A stretch of DNA of 36,805 nt from Polynucleobacter sp. Lineage in GTDB: Bacteria; Pseudomonadota; Gammaproteobacteria; Burkholderiales; Burkholderiaceae. Numbering within the stretch: the stretch's first letter is position 1; the number at the start of each line of letters is the position of its first letter. A program made the position numbers and the translations under genes. Where the stretch lies: assembly GCF_018500155.2 (NCBI RefSeq), contig NZ_JAHBAK020000050.1, positions 1 through 36,805 of the forward strand, in the 5' to 3' direction. Below, one piece after another: positions 17,119-32,100 of this stretch. A model generated the notes under the pieces. It was not told where the DNA came from. It saw nothing but the letters and a program-made list of their open reading frames with translations, and ran no database searches.

Positions 17119-20100
17119 AAATTTCAAGCATAGTCACCCACTATGAAAGTGACATTGTTAGGCGCTGGAGCATGGGGAACGGCGATGGCTGTGCAAGCAG
17201 CACGTCACCTTCATGCGGAAGATGTGTGCTTATGGTCTCGCAATGCAGAGCAACTGCAAGCAATAGCAAAAAGTGGTGAAAATCATTTATATCTTCCAGG
17301 TATCCCGCTTCCTAAAAATTTACTGCTTGAGAGTGATTTTGCAGCAGCGGTAAAGCGATTGGGATCAGATGACCTGCTAGTGATTGCAACCCCAATGTCT
17401 GGGCTTGCGCAAACAATGGCGCTAGTGCTTCAGGTTGCGCAGCATCCGCTAAACATTATTTGGCTTTGTAAGGGGTTGGAGCCTGCTACAGCTCTACTAC
17501 CTCACCAAGTTGTCGAGCGAGAAAATCATTTGCACGGGCGCGGTCTTAAGCATGCTTTTGGCGCATTATCTGGACCGAGTTTTGCCCGTGAAGTTGGGGC
17601 AGGGATGCCGTGCGCATTAACCGTGGCAAGCACTAGTGAGCAACTTTGCAAAAGCGTGCAAGCAGCCTTTCATCATGACAATATGCGCGTTTACTCCAGT
17701 GATGATTTGGTAGGCGTTGAGTTAGGTGGCGCAGTAAAAAATGTTCTCGCTATCGCAGCAGGCATCGGTGATGGTTTGAAGCTGGGCTTGAATGCGCGAG
17801 CAGCAGTGCTTACTCGTGGTTTAGCAGAGATGATGCGATTAGTAAAAGCGGCGGGCGGCAAATCAGAGACATGTATGGGTCTTACTGGTGTGGGCGATCT
17901 GATCTTGACGGCAACCGGTGACCTATCCCGTAATCGTCGTGTAGGTCTTGAACTGGCAGCAGGCAAGTCTCTCGATCAAATTCTGTCAAGTTTGGGGCAT
18001 GTTGCAGAAGGTGTTTTGTGCGCTGCAGCCGTTGGCGATCTTGCAAAACGGTTGAATGTCGATATGCCAATTACAGCGGTAATTGGCGAAGTACTTGCTG
18101 CAAAGCTTACCCCTAAAGAGGCATTAAAAAAGCTGATGGGCCGCGACCCAAAAATGGAAGTCTAATTGTCTGGCGGGACTCTGTTTATTTGCCGCCGACC
18201 AGTCCGTTTTGTCGCCACGCCTCATACACCACGATAGCTACCGTATTTGATAAATTAAGGCTACGACTGCTATTTTGCATTGCTAATCGCATTTGATTTG
18301 TGATCGGAATTGCATTGCGTACCTCATCGGTAATGCCTTTGGTTTCTGAACCAAACACAAAATAGTCGTTAGGCGAGTATTTGCCTTCATGAAATTTACC
18401 AGACCCTTTGGTGGTTAATGCAAACAGATGTTGTGGATCCGGCTTTTCATTGCTTAAAAAATCTGACCAATTTGCATGTACCTTAACGCTGGCATATTCG
18501 TGATAGTCCAAGCCTGCGCGCCGTAATTTTGCATCTTCCAAGGGAAAGCCTAGGGGTTCGATGAGATGAAGCTTTGCCCCAGTGTTGGCGCAAAGACGAA
18601 TGATGTTTCCCGTATTTGGCGGAATCTCTGGTTCAAATAAAACAATATTAAACATGCAGCATTTCACTTTTTGCTAGTTATTTACTTAATCTCGTTGCCC
18701 TAAGTAGTACCCAATTGATGACACGCTTGACCCCATAGTTTTTGAGGGTGCGCGCAATTTCATTGAGTGTGGCGCCACTCGTCATTACATCATCAAAAAC
18801 AATTACCGTTTTATTTGCCATTCGATCTATGTATTCCTTCTCAATATAAAACATCCTATGTAGTGCATCTTGCCTTAGCAATAGCGGGGTGCCGGCTTGT
18901 TGTTTTGGGTGGTGGTGGCGTTTTAAAGCGCACATGAGTTTTTGTGTAGATTCATGACAATGGAGTTTTCTTGCTATTTCCCAGCTTTGATTGAAGCCAC
19001 GAGATAGAAGTTTTTGAGTGCTCAGCGGAACTGGTAACAAATAATCAGCGTGTATTGGCTGCATGTACTGTATTTGAACTTGATTCCATGCTTGTGCAAG
19101 TCCTCTGGCAAATGCAATACGCTTCTGGTATTTCAATAGATGTAAAGACTCTTGCAAAATGTCGTCATAACGCGCAAGGCAAAATGTTTGATCAAAGAAC
19201 GGTGGATTTTTTCTACATTGTTCACAGTGTCTCGCCTTAATTTCTTCAAATTGAAGTAATGTGCCACATTGATTGCAGCACTCATATTGACTCAAGCCAC
19301 TTGCTTTCAATTGATCAAGACATTCATTACAGATGAAGTGACCTTGAAATTGTTGGCAGGCAATACATGCAGTAGGTAGCGCGTATGCACTGATTGATTG
19401 CAGAAGATTCGCTAGAAATTGCATGGGGCGCTGAGTATACTGACGCAATGACTGCGCCGATAAGATGGTTACAAGATGAGATTGCAGACCGCATGCTGCA
19501 AAAGCTCGATATTGTGAAATTAGATGTTAAAAATATTTTGGTTGTTCCTGACTTCCCAGGAAGCCACTTAAATGCGCTTACAAAACGTTTTCCACGGGCA
19601 ATCATTCACAGCATCGCAGAAGAAGGCGTTTCTCAATCTCAGTTATGGCGCAAAAAAGCCTTTTCTAATTTACGCACATTATTTAATGCAAACAGCAGTG
19701 GATCGATCGCGCAATATCTGAGTTCTGGCAAATTTGATCTTCCTGATAATTCTGTTGATTTAGTGTTTAGCGATCTTTTATTACAAGATCTCGCAGATCC
19801 AAAACATTTTTTGTCTGAGTCATGGCGCATTCTCAGAGAGGGCGGCTTAATCGTTTTTAGCTATCTTGGTCCAGATACGGCTAAGGAGCTTCGGTCATTG
19901 GCATCAGCACCTTTTCGGTTAAAAAATTTACGCAGTCCATGGGATATGCACGATATGGGTGATGCATTAATGGCAGAACGCTTTTCCGATCCTGTCATGG
20001 ATATGGAGTACTTAACCCTGGATTATGAGAAGCCAGAGCTCTTGGTGGCCGATATTGAAGCAATGAATCTAGGCGTAGTTGTCGATGCAAGTAGCTTGGA

Positions 20101-23100
20101 CCCCTCTCTATTGCCTCAAAAATTGACCTTAGAGGTGGTTTACGGGCATGCCTGGGCGCTTGGTAAACACCTTTCAAAGGCACAAAACAATCTTGCTTAT
20201 ATTGATCTAAATCAAATTGGACGCAAGACTAGGTAATACACTGCTTAAGTGTAAGTGCTCACTATCATTTAAACCTTGACCAAGATTGGCTGTGGGTGGG
20301 TTATCCCTGTTTGTTGTTGAGCCTAATTCACCCTATAATCTCGGCAGTAAGTATTGGCTTGAGACCGCATTTTGAGCATTTTGTGGCATTTTTTTGCTGC
20401 TGTGCTCATGACAATCAACAGAGAATAAGATGAATTTATTTGGAAAAGTCACTAGGGCATCGCTCTATTTCGTAGCAGCATTCGGTACTGCTTTTGCATA
20501 TGCAGCTGAAAATATGCCTGGCGGACCAGCAGTAAACCAGCTGAATTTCCCCGCCCCTGCCACCAAAATCATGCAAGAAATCCATTGGTTGCATTGGATG
20601 ATGTTGGCGATTTGCGCACTTATTTTCGTGGGCGTGTTTGGTGTCATGTTTTATTCGATTCTCAAGCACCGCAAATCACTCGGTCATAAATCTGCTTCAT
20701 TTCATGAAAGCACAACCGTTGAAATTATTTGGACAGTCATTCCGCTGTTGATCGTGATTGGTATGGCATTGCCAGCGACCAAAACTGTTGTAGCAATGAA
20801 AGACACCACTAACTCTGATATCACTATTAAGACAACTGGATATCAGTGGAAATGGGGTTATGACTACATTAAAGGTGAAGGCGAAGGTATTAGCTTTTTA
20901 TCTACCCTATCTACTTCACGTGAAGCCATTAACAATCTCGCACCTAAATCAAATACGTATTTGATGGAAGTAGATAACGAATTGGTTGTGCCTGTTGGCA
21001 AAAAAATTCGTTTAATTACAACTGCAAATGATGTAATTCATGCATGGACTATTCCTGCGTTTGGCGTAAAGCAAGATGCGATTCCTGGATTCGTGCGTGA
21101 TACTTGGTTCAAAGCAGAAACCATCGGTACATTCCGCGGCCAGTGTTCAGAGCTTTGCGGAGCTGAGCATGCTTTTATGCCTATCGTTGTTAAAGTGGTA
21201 TCGCAAGATGATTACACCGCTTGGGTTGCTCAAAAGAAAAAAGAGATGGGTGCTGGCGGCGATGACCCTTCTAAGGTTTACTCCTTGGATGAGCAAAAAG
21301 AGCGTGGTGCAAAAGTTTATGCAGCTAACTGTGCAGCATGTCACCAACCAAATGGCAAAGGTGCTGGCGCATTCCCAGCGTTGGATGGCAGCAAACTGGT
21401 TCTCGGTCCTAAGGCGGGCCAATTCAACATCCTCATCAATGGCAAAGGCGCTATGCCGAAGTGGGCTGGCGTAATCTCTGATGGTGATATTGCTGCAGTA
21501 ATGACCTATACACGTAATGCTTGGGGTAATAAGACGGGTGAAGTGATTCAGACCCAAGAAATTATTACTGCACGCGGCGGCAAATAATTCAACACATTCG
21601 ATAAACAGATAAAACGAAACCGGAGCAATCCATGAGCACTATCTCCACTACTCACGATCACGCACACGATCACGCGCACGATGATCACATGCCACACGGC
21701 TGGCGTCGTTGGTTGTTTGCAACTAACCATAAAGACATCGGCACGATGTACTTGATCTTTTCATTCGTCAGCTTGCTAGCTGGTGGTGTGATGGCTTTGG
21801 GCATTCGTTTGGAATTATTCCAGCCAGGCCTTCAATATTTGCGCCCAGAGTTCTTCAATCAATTGACCACTATGCATGGTTTGGTGATGGTGTTCGGTGC
21901 AATCATGCCGGCCTTCGTAGGTTTTGCTAACTGGATGGTGCCATTGCAAATTGGCGCATCCGATATGGCCTTTGCTCGTATGAATAATTTCAGCTTCTGG
22001 ATTCTTCCAGTGGCCGCAACATTGTTATTGAGCTCTTTCTTGGTTCCTGGCGGCGCCCCTTCAGGCGGTTGGACGATTTACGCTCCATTGACTTCACAAA
22101 TGGGCCCTGGCATGGATATGGCGATTTTCTCGCTCCATTTATTGGGCGCCTCTTCGATCATGGGCTCAATCAACATCATTGTGACCATTTTGAATATGCG
22201 CGCTCCTGGCATGACATTAATGAAGATGCCAATGTTCTGCTGGACTTGGTTGATCACTGCTTACTTGTTGATTGCTGTGATGCCTGTGTTGGCTGGCGCG
22301 ATCACCATGGTTCTGACTGACCGTCATTTCGGCACTTCATTCTTCTCCGCTGTGGGTGGTGGTGACCCAATCATGTTCCAGCATATTTTCTGGTTCTTTG
22401 GTCACCCTGAGGTTTACATCATGATTCTTCCTGCGTTTGGAATCATTAGCGAGATCGTTCCTGCTTTCTCCAGAAAAACTTTGTTTGGCTACAGCTCAAT
22501 GGTCTATGCAACCGCATCGATTGCGATTTTGTCATTCATTGTTTGGGCTCACCACATGTTTGCAACAGGTATGCCTGTTACCGGCCAATTGTTCTTCATG
22601 TACGCAACAATGTTGATTGCTGTTCCAACCGGCGTGAAGATCTTCAACTGGGTTGCGACAATGTGGAAGGGTTCAATGACTTTTGAAACCCCAATGTTGT
22701 GGTCGATTGGATTTATCTTCGTTTTCACAATGGGCGGTTTCACAGGTTTGATTTGCGCCATGGCGCCTATCGATATTGGTATTCAAGATACCTATTATGT
22801 TGTTGCCCACTTCCACTATGTATTGGTTGCTGGTTCATTGTTTGCAATGTTTGCTGGCTTCTACTACTGGTGTCCTAAGTGGACTGGCTATATGGCTAGT
22901 GAAACTCGTGGCAAGATCCATTTTTGGGCTTCCATGATTTTCTTCAACATTACCTTCTTCCCGATGCATTTCTTGGGATTGGCTGGTATGCCACGTCGTT
23001 ATGCTGACTACCCAACACAGTTTGCCGATTTCAACATGATTGCTTCTATCGGCGCTCTAGGTTTTGGTTTGTCGCAGGTTTACTTCTTGCTTTTTGTTGT

Positions 23101-26100
23101 ATTGCCTGCCTACCGCGGTCAAGGTGAAAAAGCGCCGATGAAGCCATGGGATGGCGCTAAAGGGTTGGAGTGGACCGTTCCTTCCCCTGCCCCGCACCAC
23201 ACTTTTGAAACTCCGCCTAGCGCTGAGCAGCTGCGTGAAGCAGGAGTCTAATTCTTCAAATAAACAAACCCTAGCTGCGAGTAACCGCAGGATGGGGTTT
23301 GTGCTTTTGAGTATTGTGATTACCTTTTTTATTGGCATTGTGATTAAACGGAGCATGTTGGGTTAATACCTGCGATTGCTATGGTTGCTACACAGTCACT
23401 TAATCGTCAAATTTTGATCAAGCTCTTAATTGCAGCGGTGATGATGTTTGGCTTTGGTTATGCGCTAGTGCCAATGTATAAGGCTTTGTGTGAAGTCACC
23501 GGTATTAATGTAGTGACCAATAAAAACGATTATGGAATTAGGGCATTCAGTCCTAACAAGGTGGGTAATACTCAAGTGAACTATGCTCGCACAGTCACAA
23601 TTGAATTTGACTCAAATAGTCGTGGCCCATTTACATTTAAGCCGGTAAAAAATTTTTTAGAAGTGCATCCTGGCGAAATGACCGAGATTGTTTATGAAGT
23701 AACGAATAATCAAAATCGTTCAGTGCGTGCTCAGGCTATACCTAGTTACGCACCAAAGAGTGCAACAGAGTTTTTTACCAAATTAGAATGTTTTTGTTTT
23801 CAAGAGCAAACATTAGCGGCCAACGAAACAAAAAAAATGCCAGTTGTGTTTGTGATTGATGCAGGATTGCCAGATGATGTGAAAACAATCACCTTGTCTT
23901 ACACTTTCTTTGAGCTGGGATTGGGTGGAACTCCACCAGCCCCTAAGCCAAGGTTGGCATCATGAAGAAAAAGAGTACTTTTATGCAGTCTATGAAAGCC
24001 GTGTTGTGGGGCTTTTTGGGTGTGCGTAAGAAAGCAGGTTTGCAGGAAGATGTTGCGTCATTAAGTTTTGTACACATTATTATTGCGGGTGTTGTTGGAG
24101 CCTTAATTTTTATGGCTGTCCTGCTCTTGATAGTGAAAGCAGTTGTATCCCATTGATTATTTTTTGATTGAATAGAGAGAGTACGATGTCATCCAATTCA
24201 ACCCCACACTATTTCGTCCCTGGACTATCTAGACATCCAGTCATGGCGGCAATCGGTTTGATTGCTTTCGGATTTGGTATTTCCGGATGGGTAAATCATG
24301 CCTCCTGGGGTGGCCCAATGACGCTTGCAGGTGTGGCGTGGGTTCTTTATGTTCTCTATAACTGGTTTGGAGATACGATCAACGAGTCAAATACTGGCAA
24401 GAATGGCGTTAACGTCGACATTTCTTATCGCTGGTCTATGGCTTGGTTTATCTTTTCCGAAGTCATGTTCTTCGGCGCTTTCTTTGCAGCATTGTTTTAT
24501 GCGCGAAACATTGCCATGCCTTGGATGGGTGATGTTGAAAGCAAATTGATTTGGCCTAACTTCCAAGCAGTATGGCCAAATGATGGACCTGCTGGATTGG
24601 TTGAGAAATTCACAACCATGGGCCCATGGCCAATTCCAACGATCAACACATTGTTGTTGTTGAGCTCTGGTGTGACCATTACTATCTCGCATCATGCTTT
24701 GGTTGAAAACCACATGAAGAAAGCTACCAACTTTTTGGCTGCAACAGTGTTGTTGGGCGCAATCTTCTTAGGTTTCCAAGCTTATGAGTACTACCATGCA
24801 TACCATGAGCTGAACTTGAAATTAACTTCAGGTATCTATGGTTCCACTTTCTTTATGTTGACTGGCTTTCATGGCTTCCACGTATTCTTGGGCGGCACAA
24901 TGTTGGCAATTGTCTTGCGTCGTATGATTCGTGGTGACTTTACAGCCAAGCATCATTTTGCTTTTGAAGGTGCCGCCTGGTATTGGCACTTTGTTGACGT
25001 GGTCTGGTTGGGTCTTTACATCGCGGTTTACTGGATGTAATAAAAATCGGGGCTTAAAGCCCCGATTTGTTTCTGGTAGTCCCGTTCATTATTCGTAGTG
25101 GTTTAGTTTGTCCCTACCTTGATGCCAGTGGCTTCGATGAAGCCAAAGTAGTGGGCGAGAAGGATGCCAAGAAATAGTAGTACTGATAAGCCAATTCTTA
25201 GCATGAGGGAATGAACCATTCTGGCGCTATTTCCTCGGTCTTTCATCATGTAATACAGTGCTGAGCCCAAGCTAGCGACAATCATTAGTAGGACAATTGG
25301 AATAATCCACTTCATTACAAATCCTTATTTTGAAACCTGGTAATAGCCTTCTTCAAAGCCTTGTAGCTAAACGTATAGTTGCTACTGTATCAGCCTTATT
25401 GGTCATTGCGCTTGGCTGTGGAGCTGGTTTTTGGCAGTTAAGTCGCGCTAATACCAAAATCGCTTTGGCAGCCAACCTGCTGGCACGCCAACAAATGCCG
25501 ATATTAAATGCCAATCTAGGTTCATGGACCTTAGAGGAGGCTAGCGAGCGCCGCATGATTGCAAGAGGTCAATACCTACCTGAGGCAGCGATATGGTTGG
25601 ATAACCGTCCTAAACCCATTTCTGGGTCTAGCAATGCAACCCAGTCCGGCTTCTATTTAATGATGCCGTTGCGTCTGGAAAATCGTGACGAGGTGCTTTG
25701 GATAAACCGAGGTTGGGCGCCGCGAAATAATGAAAATCGCGAAACCTTGCCGCCGATAAAAACCCCGGTTGGGATCATTAGTGTCGAAGGTATTGTTTTT
25801 GCCCATCCCGGTAAAGTCTATGAGTTAGGGGATGGCAAAACAATCGATTCTCTGGGTAAGCCAAAAATTGAACAAAACTTTAATCTGGCTGCCGAAGGAA
25901 GTATGCGGGGATGGAATCAAGCTCCATTCATTTTGCGCGAGGAAGATACTGGTGTAGATGATGGATTGCTCAGATCGTGGGCGCCGCTGACAAATGGGGT
26001 TGATCGCCATTATGCTTATGCATTCCAGTGGTTTGCCTTGGCAGTTTGTGGATTTTTATTTTGGCTCATTACGGGTTTTCGTCAATATTGGCGTCAAGGA

Positions 26101-29100
26101 CATGTGAATAGGGTTTAAGCGTGAGTGATAAAGAGTTATTGATTCCGGCGTCTCAAGCAGATACGGCAGCCATTAATGCACGAACTCGGCGTGGCCGCAT
26201 TCAAATGCTATTGCTTCTATTGGTTTGTGCCAGCCCTGTTATTGCATCCTACTTTACCTACTATGTAATAAAGCCGCAGGGAGGTAAAACTAATTTTGGT
26301 ACTTTGGTGTATCCAGCGCAAGAATTTAATCATGCATGGCTAAATGTTCCCCTGCAAGGCAAGTGGACTTTACTTATTGCGCGCCCTGCAGGTGAATGCC
26401 AAATCAAAGACGAAAAATGCATTGAGGCTTTATTTTTAATGCGACAAACCCGCGTTGCTATGGGTAGAGAAAGCGGGCGCGTGCAATTAGTTTGGGTCAA
26501 TACTGATGCCAAGCCAGTAGATCCAGAGGTCTTGAAGGTCTACGATGAGAAAGCAGCAGGCCTAAAGATTGCGACTTTATCAAGCGATCCAAAGATGCGT
26601 AATGAGTTTCAAGCATGGCTTAATAAAGAAGGTGCTGGCAACGCAATTCAATTGATTGATCCAAGCCCTGCCAAGATGATGTTCTTTCCTGTGACCAATT
26701 CTCCAAAAGAATTTTCAAGTATGAAGAAGGATCTTGAAAAGCTTCTGAAATTAAATCACAAGGGCGAGAACTTGTAATGCCCAATTTAGTTCTTCTCCTA
26801 GAGCTAGCGCTGATTGCGATTGTATTTGCAGGCTTACCGTTGTTGTATATATCAACAAGGCAAGGCCATAGTGTTTTTCAAAAACTCAATTGGGTTTTGG
26901 TATTTATGACCTTTGACCTTATTGTGTTTGGTGCGTTTACGCGTTTGACTGACTCCGGTCTGGGTTGCCCAGATTGGCCCGGCTGTTATGGTGCATCTAA
27001 CCCCTTCCATGCTATCAATGAAATTCAGCAGGCAGAGAGCGCCATGCCCACCGGCCCCGTCACGGTGATGAAGGCCTGGATTGAAATGATTCATCGTTAT
27101 TTAGCAATGACGGTTGGCGCATTAATTTTGTTGCAGGTTGGACTGGCAATGAATAAGGTAAAGATGCTAGGGAAAGGCCCGCTGTTTGGAAGTTTGGGTC
27201 TTCTTTTGCTGGTGTGTATTCAAGGGGCTTTTGGTGCTTGGACGGTAACTCTAAAATTGCAGCCCATTATTGTGACTGTGCATTTAATGTTGGCTTTAGT
27301 GCTTTTGGCCTTATTGACTCTCTACGCGCAACAACCATGGGAAGAAAAAAATACTTCCGTGCGCACGCTACGATTAAAACCCTTGTCTGCACAACTTGTT
27401 TTATTTGCCCTCTTCATACTCATGATTCAGATTTTTTTAGGCGCTTGGGTAAGTACAAATTATGCAGTGCTAGCATGCCCAGATTTTCCTATGTGCTCTG
27501 GAGGAGTCTGGCCAGAGATGCGTTGGACTGAGGGTTTTACACTTTGGCGTGAACTCGGTTTGAATGCACAGGGTGAGTTTATTTCTCCTGCGGCACTACA
27601 AACGATTCACTGGGCGCATCGCTTGTTTGCTTTGCTTGTATTGATTGTTTTAGGTACGCTAGGTTGGCGCAGTCTGCAACTTGCTACGCCTGCACTGAAA
27701 AGTCTTGGATGGTTTGCCAAGTTATTATTTGGATTATTGGCTTTGCAGGTAGTTACTGGCATATCTAACGTTGTGTTTCAGTGGCCTTTATTGGCTGCTT
27801 TACTTCATACGGCAGGTTCTGCAGCTTTAGTATTTTGCATAGTCAGAATGAGTTATTGGGCTTCTTGGAAGTCATTATGAATACAGACACTACTTCCGAA
27901 TCAGTGGTAATGCCGCGTTGGCGTCAGTACTGGGTGTTAACAAAACCCAGGGTAACTCAGCTCGCCGTTTTCTGTGCCGTGATTGGAATGTTTTTGGCGA
28001 CGCCTGGAATGGTTCCCTACCCGGTTCTTTTTGGTGGAATTGTTGGTATTTGGTTGCTTGCAGGCGCTGCATTTGCTGTGAACTGTTTGATTGAGCAAGC
28101 TGTGGATGCCAAAATGAAGCGCACCTCTTGGCGTCCATCAGCAACCGGTGAAGTCACGCCCTTTCACATTATTGTTTTTTCTATCATTCTGGGTTCTTTG
28201 GGAATGATTATTTTGTGGAATTTCTGTAATCCACTCACCATGTGGCTAACCTTGGCAACATTTGTGGGTTATGCCGTCATTTATACCTGGCTTTTAAAGC
28301 CAGCTACACCTCAGAATATTGTGATTGGCGGTTTATCAGGAGCAATGCCTCCAGCCTTGGGTTGGGCGGCAGTAACAAACACCCTTTCTGCTGAAGCATG
28401 GCTTTTGGTATTGATTATTTTTGTTTGGACGCCCCCACATTTTTGGGCCTTAGCCCTCTATCGTCGTGATGATTATGTGCAATCTGGTTTGCCAATGCTG
28501 CCTGTAACCCATGGCGAACGTTTCACATTATTAAATATTGTGCTCTATACCTTGATCTTAATTGCAGCAACTCTATTGCCTTATATCTATGGCATGAGCG
28601 GAATTGTTTATCTCATTTCCGCGCTCGTGCTGGGCCTTATTTTCTTGGGATATACGATTGCATTGTTTGCTTCATATAGCGATGCATTGGCTAAAAAAAC
28701 ATTTCGATTTTCCATTACCTATTTATCGCTGCTGTTTGCAGCCCTATTAATTGATCACTACTTTCTTTGAAATGAATACATCATTTTTTCGTCATTTTTT
28801 TATTGCACTATTGCTAATCGGTTTAAGTGCATGTAGCCCAAAACCAGAGTTCAAAAATATAGACATCACAGGAAGTACTGCATTTGGAAAAGACTTTAGC
28901 CTGATTGATCCCGATGGGAAGGCGAGAACACTCGCGGACTTTAAAGGCAAAGTGGTTGTGATGTTTTTTGGATATACGCAGTGTCCTGATATTTGTCCTA
29001 CAACTCTGACAGAAATGCAGCAAGTGATGACTTTGTTAGGACCTCAGTCCGATAAGGTGCAGGTTTTGTTTGTTACCGTCGATCCAGAGCGAGATACGGC

Positions 29101-32100
29101 AGCAATATTAAAGCAATATGTACCCTCATTTGATCCACGATTCTTGGGCTTGCGTCCTGCAGATGAGGCTGCACTAGAAAAAGTTGCTAAAGACTTTAAG
29201 ATTTATTACAAGAAAGTGCCTGGCACTAGCCCAGGCTCATATACGATGGATCACACTGCAGGTAGTTATGCATTTGATCCTCAGGGCCGCTTACGTTTAT
29301 ATATTAAGCATGCTCAAGGCCCAGAGACCTTGGCGCATGACCTAAAAGAATTATTGAAGTAAGTAGTTTTAAGCTGCGGATGCTTGCAGCATAACGCGCA
29401 TTTTTTTTAGCGCAGCCGTTTCAATTTGGCGAACACGCTCAGCAGAAATACCATATTCAGCTGCAAGATCATGTAGTGTTTTGGTGCCGTTGCCATCAGC
29501 ATCCATTGCAAGCCAACGTGATTGGACAATATTGCGGCTACGCTCATCAAGCGACATCAAGGCTTGATCTAGTTTTGGCCCCTGCAAAGCATCTGCTTCA
29601 GCGTTCGCAATGCGCTCTGTTGGCTCATTGGTATTGTCGGCCAGCCACTGAATGGGAGCATACGCAGCTTCATCATCAGTATCTTCGCCCTCAAGAGCTA
29701 CATCGCCACCAGCAAGACGCATTTCCATTTCTTTAACGTCTGAGCCTTTAACATCAAGGGCCTTCGCTAATGCATCTACCTCGCTTGGTGAGAGTGCGCT
29801 CAAGGTAGGCTTGTTGCTGCGAAGGTTAAAGAACAACTTACGTTGCGCTTTGGTTGTCGCCATTTTGACTAGGCGCCAGTTTTTCAGAATGTACTCATGG
29901 ATTTCAGCTTTGATCCAATGAATTGCGTAAGACACTAAACGTGCACCATTGCTCGGGTCGTAGCGCTTTACTGCTTTCATCAAGCCAATATTTCCTTCTT
30001 GAATTAAGTCGGCATGTGGAATGCCGTATCCAAGATATTGACGAGCTACTGAAACTACCAAACGTAAGTGAGAGAGCACTAAAGTTTTAGCAGCTTCAAC
30101 ATTTTCAGTGCGACGAAATTCCTGCGCAAGATGTAATTCTTCTGCGGCACTGAGCATGGGTACGCGATTGACGTACGCAATATATGAGTCGAGGGTGCCA
30201 AGCCCAAGAGTTGGCAACATTGGAAATGCAGACGCCGCTGCAGCCTGCGCTACAGGCAGCCTTTGCAAATTCGGTTTGTCAGATTTCTTTTGAACCATTT
30301 TTTTATTATCTATATTTGGTGTTAATGGAAGATTATTTTAGCACTCTTGTCAAGAGAGTGCTAATGCTACTTATTATCTCTAAGTAATTGATTTAATTGA
30401 ATAATTCTGCTGAATATTGCCCTGCTGTAAATGGGGCTAAATCGTCTATACCCTCACCTTTCCCTAGCGCCAGAATGGCTGGTTTTGGGCCATCTCTCAG
30501 GGTGTGGGCTAGGGCACAGATAACACCACCTTTTGCGGTGCCATCGAGCTTAGTCACGATGATTGCAGTGAGGCCAAGGGCGGCATGAAAGGCCTTTACT
30601 TGGCTTAAGCCATTTTGACCAGTATTTCCATCCAAGACTAATAGTGTCTGGTGCGGCGCTCCAGGTAGCGCCTTGCCGATCACACGCTTGACCTTTTTCA
30701 ACTCTTCCATCAAATGATCTTGAGTTGCAAGACGACCAGCGGTGTCAATAATCAAAATATCGCTTTTTCTTGAAATGGCAGAGTGAATCGCATCATGTGC
30801 AACTGCAGCGGCATCACCACCTTCTTGGGTAATAACATCGACTTGATTGCGACCGCCCCATTCTTGCAGTTGATTGCGTGCTGCCGCTCTAAAAGTATCG
30901 CCCGCTGCCAGCAGAACAGATTTGCCTTGCGACTGAAAAAGTCTGCAAAGCTTGCCAATAGTGGTTGTTTTGCCAGCACCATTGACTCCAACCACTAACC
31001 ATACTTCAGGAACATGCTCTTGATGGCTTGTGAATAGAGGGTTTGGAGCGGGCTCAAGGACCTTTAACAGAGTCTCAACTTCTTGAATGAGTAAGGCTTG
31101 CAACCCTTCTGATGAAGAGGTTTTTTCGGATTTTGCCGCTTTACGGAGTTTGCTCATTAATTGTTCGGTCGTAGGTAATCCCACATCACTTTGAATCAGT
31201 GATTCTTCTAAAGCATCAAACCAAGCCTCATCAGTTTTGCTTGATTTAAATAGAGATCCGAGGGTTTTACGTAAGCCGAACATAATCGATACAATTTAAT
31301 CCTTGCATCTTATCAATTTAATTCTTGGGATACGGTGATTTAACAGATGCGCAGTTATTTACTTCGAATTATCTCCTGTGTTTTATTGGTTTCACCATTA
31401 GCTTGGGCGAATGCTAAGGAGCCCGATACCCATGAATTCCTCCTGAATAATGGCCTGAAACTGATTGTGAGGGAGGATCATCGAGCTCCGACAGTGGCTC
31501 ATATGGTTTGGTATCGCGCAGGTTCCATGGATGAGACTAATGGTCGCACTGGGGTGGCCCATGTTCTAGAGCACATGATGTTTAAGGGCACGCAAAAGGT
31601 CAAGGCTGGAGAGTTCTCCAGATTAGTGGCCGCTATTGGTGGCCGTGAAAATGCTTTCACCTCTCGTGATTACACCGCCTATTTTCAGCAAGTTGAAAAA
31701 TCAAAATTAGAGGAAGTCATCAAATTAGAAGCAGATCGCATGTCGAATTTAAACTTTGATGATGCCGAGTTTCAAAAAGAAATTCAGGTGGTAATGGAAG
31801 AGCGGCGTTTGCGTACCGAAGACAATCCAAGCAGTCTTTTGAATGAAGCACTCATGGCTACAGCTTTTATGGCTTCTCCTTACCGTCATCCGGTCATCGG
31901 CTGGATGAATGATTTGCAAAATATGACTGCAGCAGATGCACGTGATTGGTATCGTAGTTGGTACAAGCCAAATAATGCTACGGTAGTCATCGCTGGTGAC
32001 GTAGATGCTAAAAAGGTTTTGGCGATCGTCGATAAATATTACGGTGCGATTGCCCCCCAAGATCTACCAGTGCGAAAACCACAATTAGAGCCGGCACAAA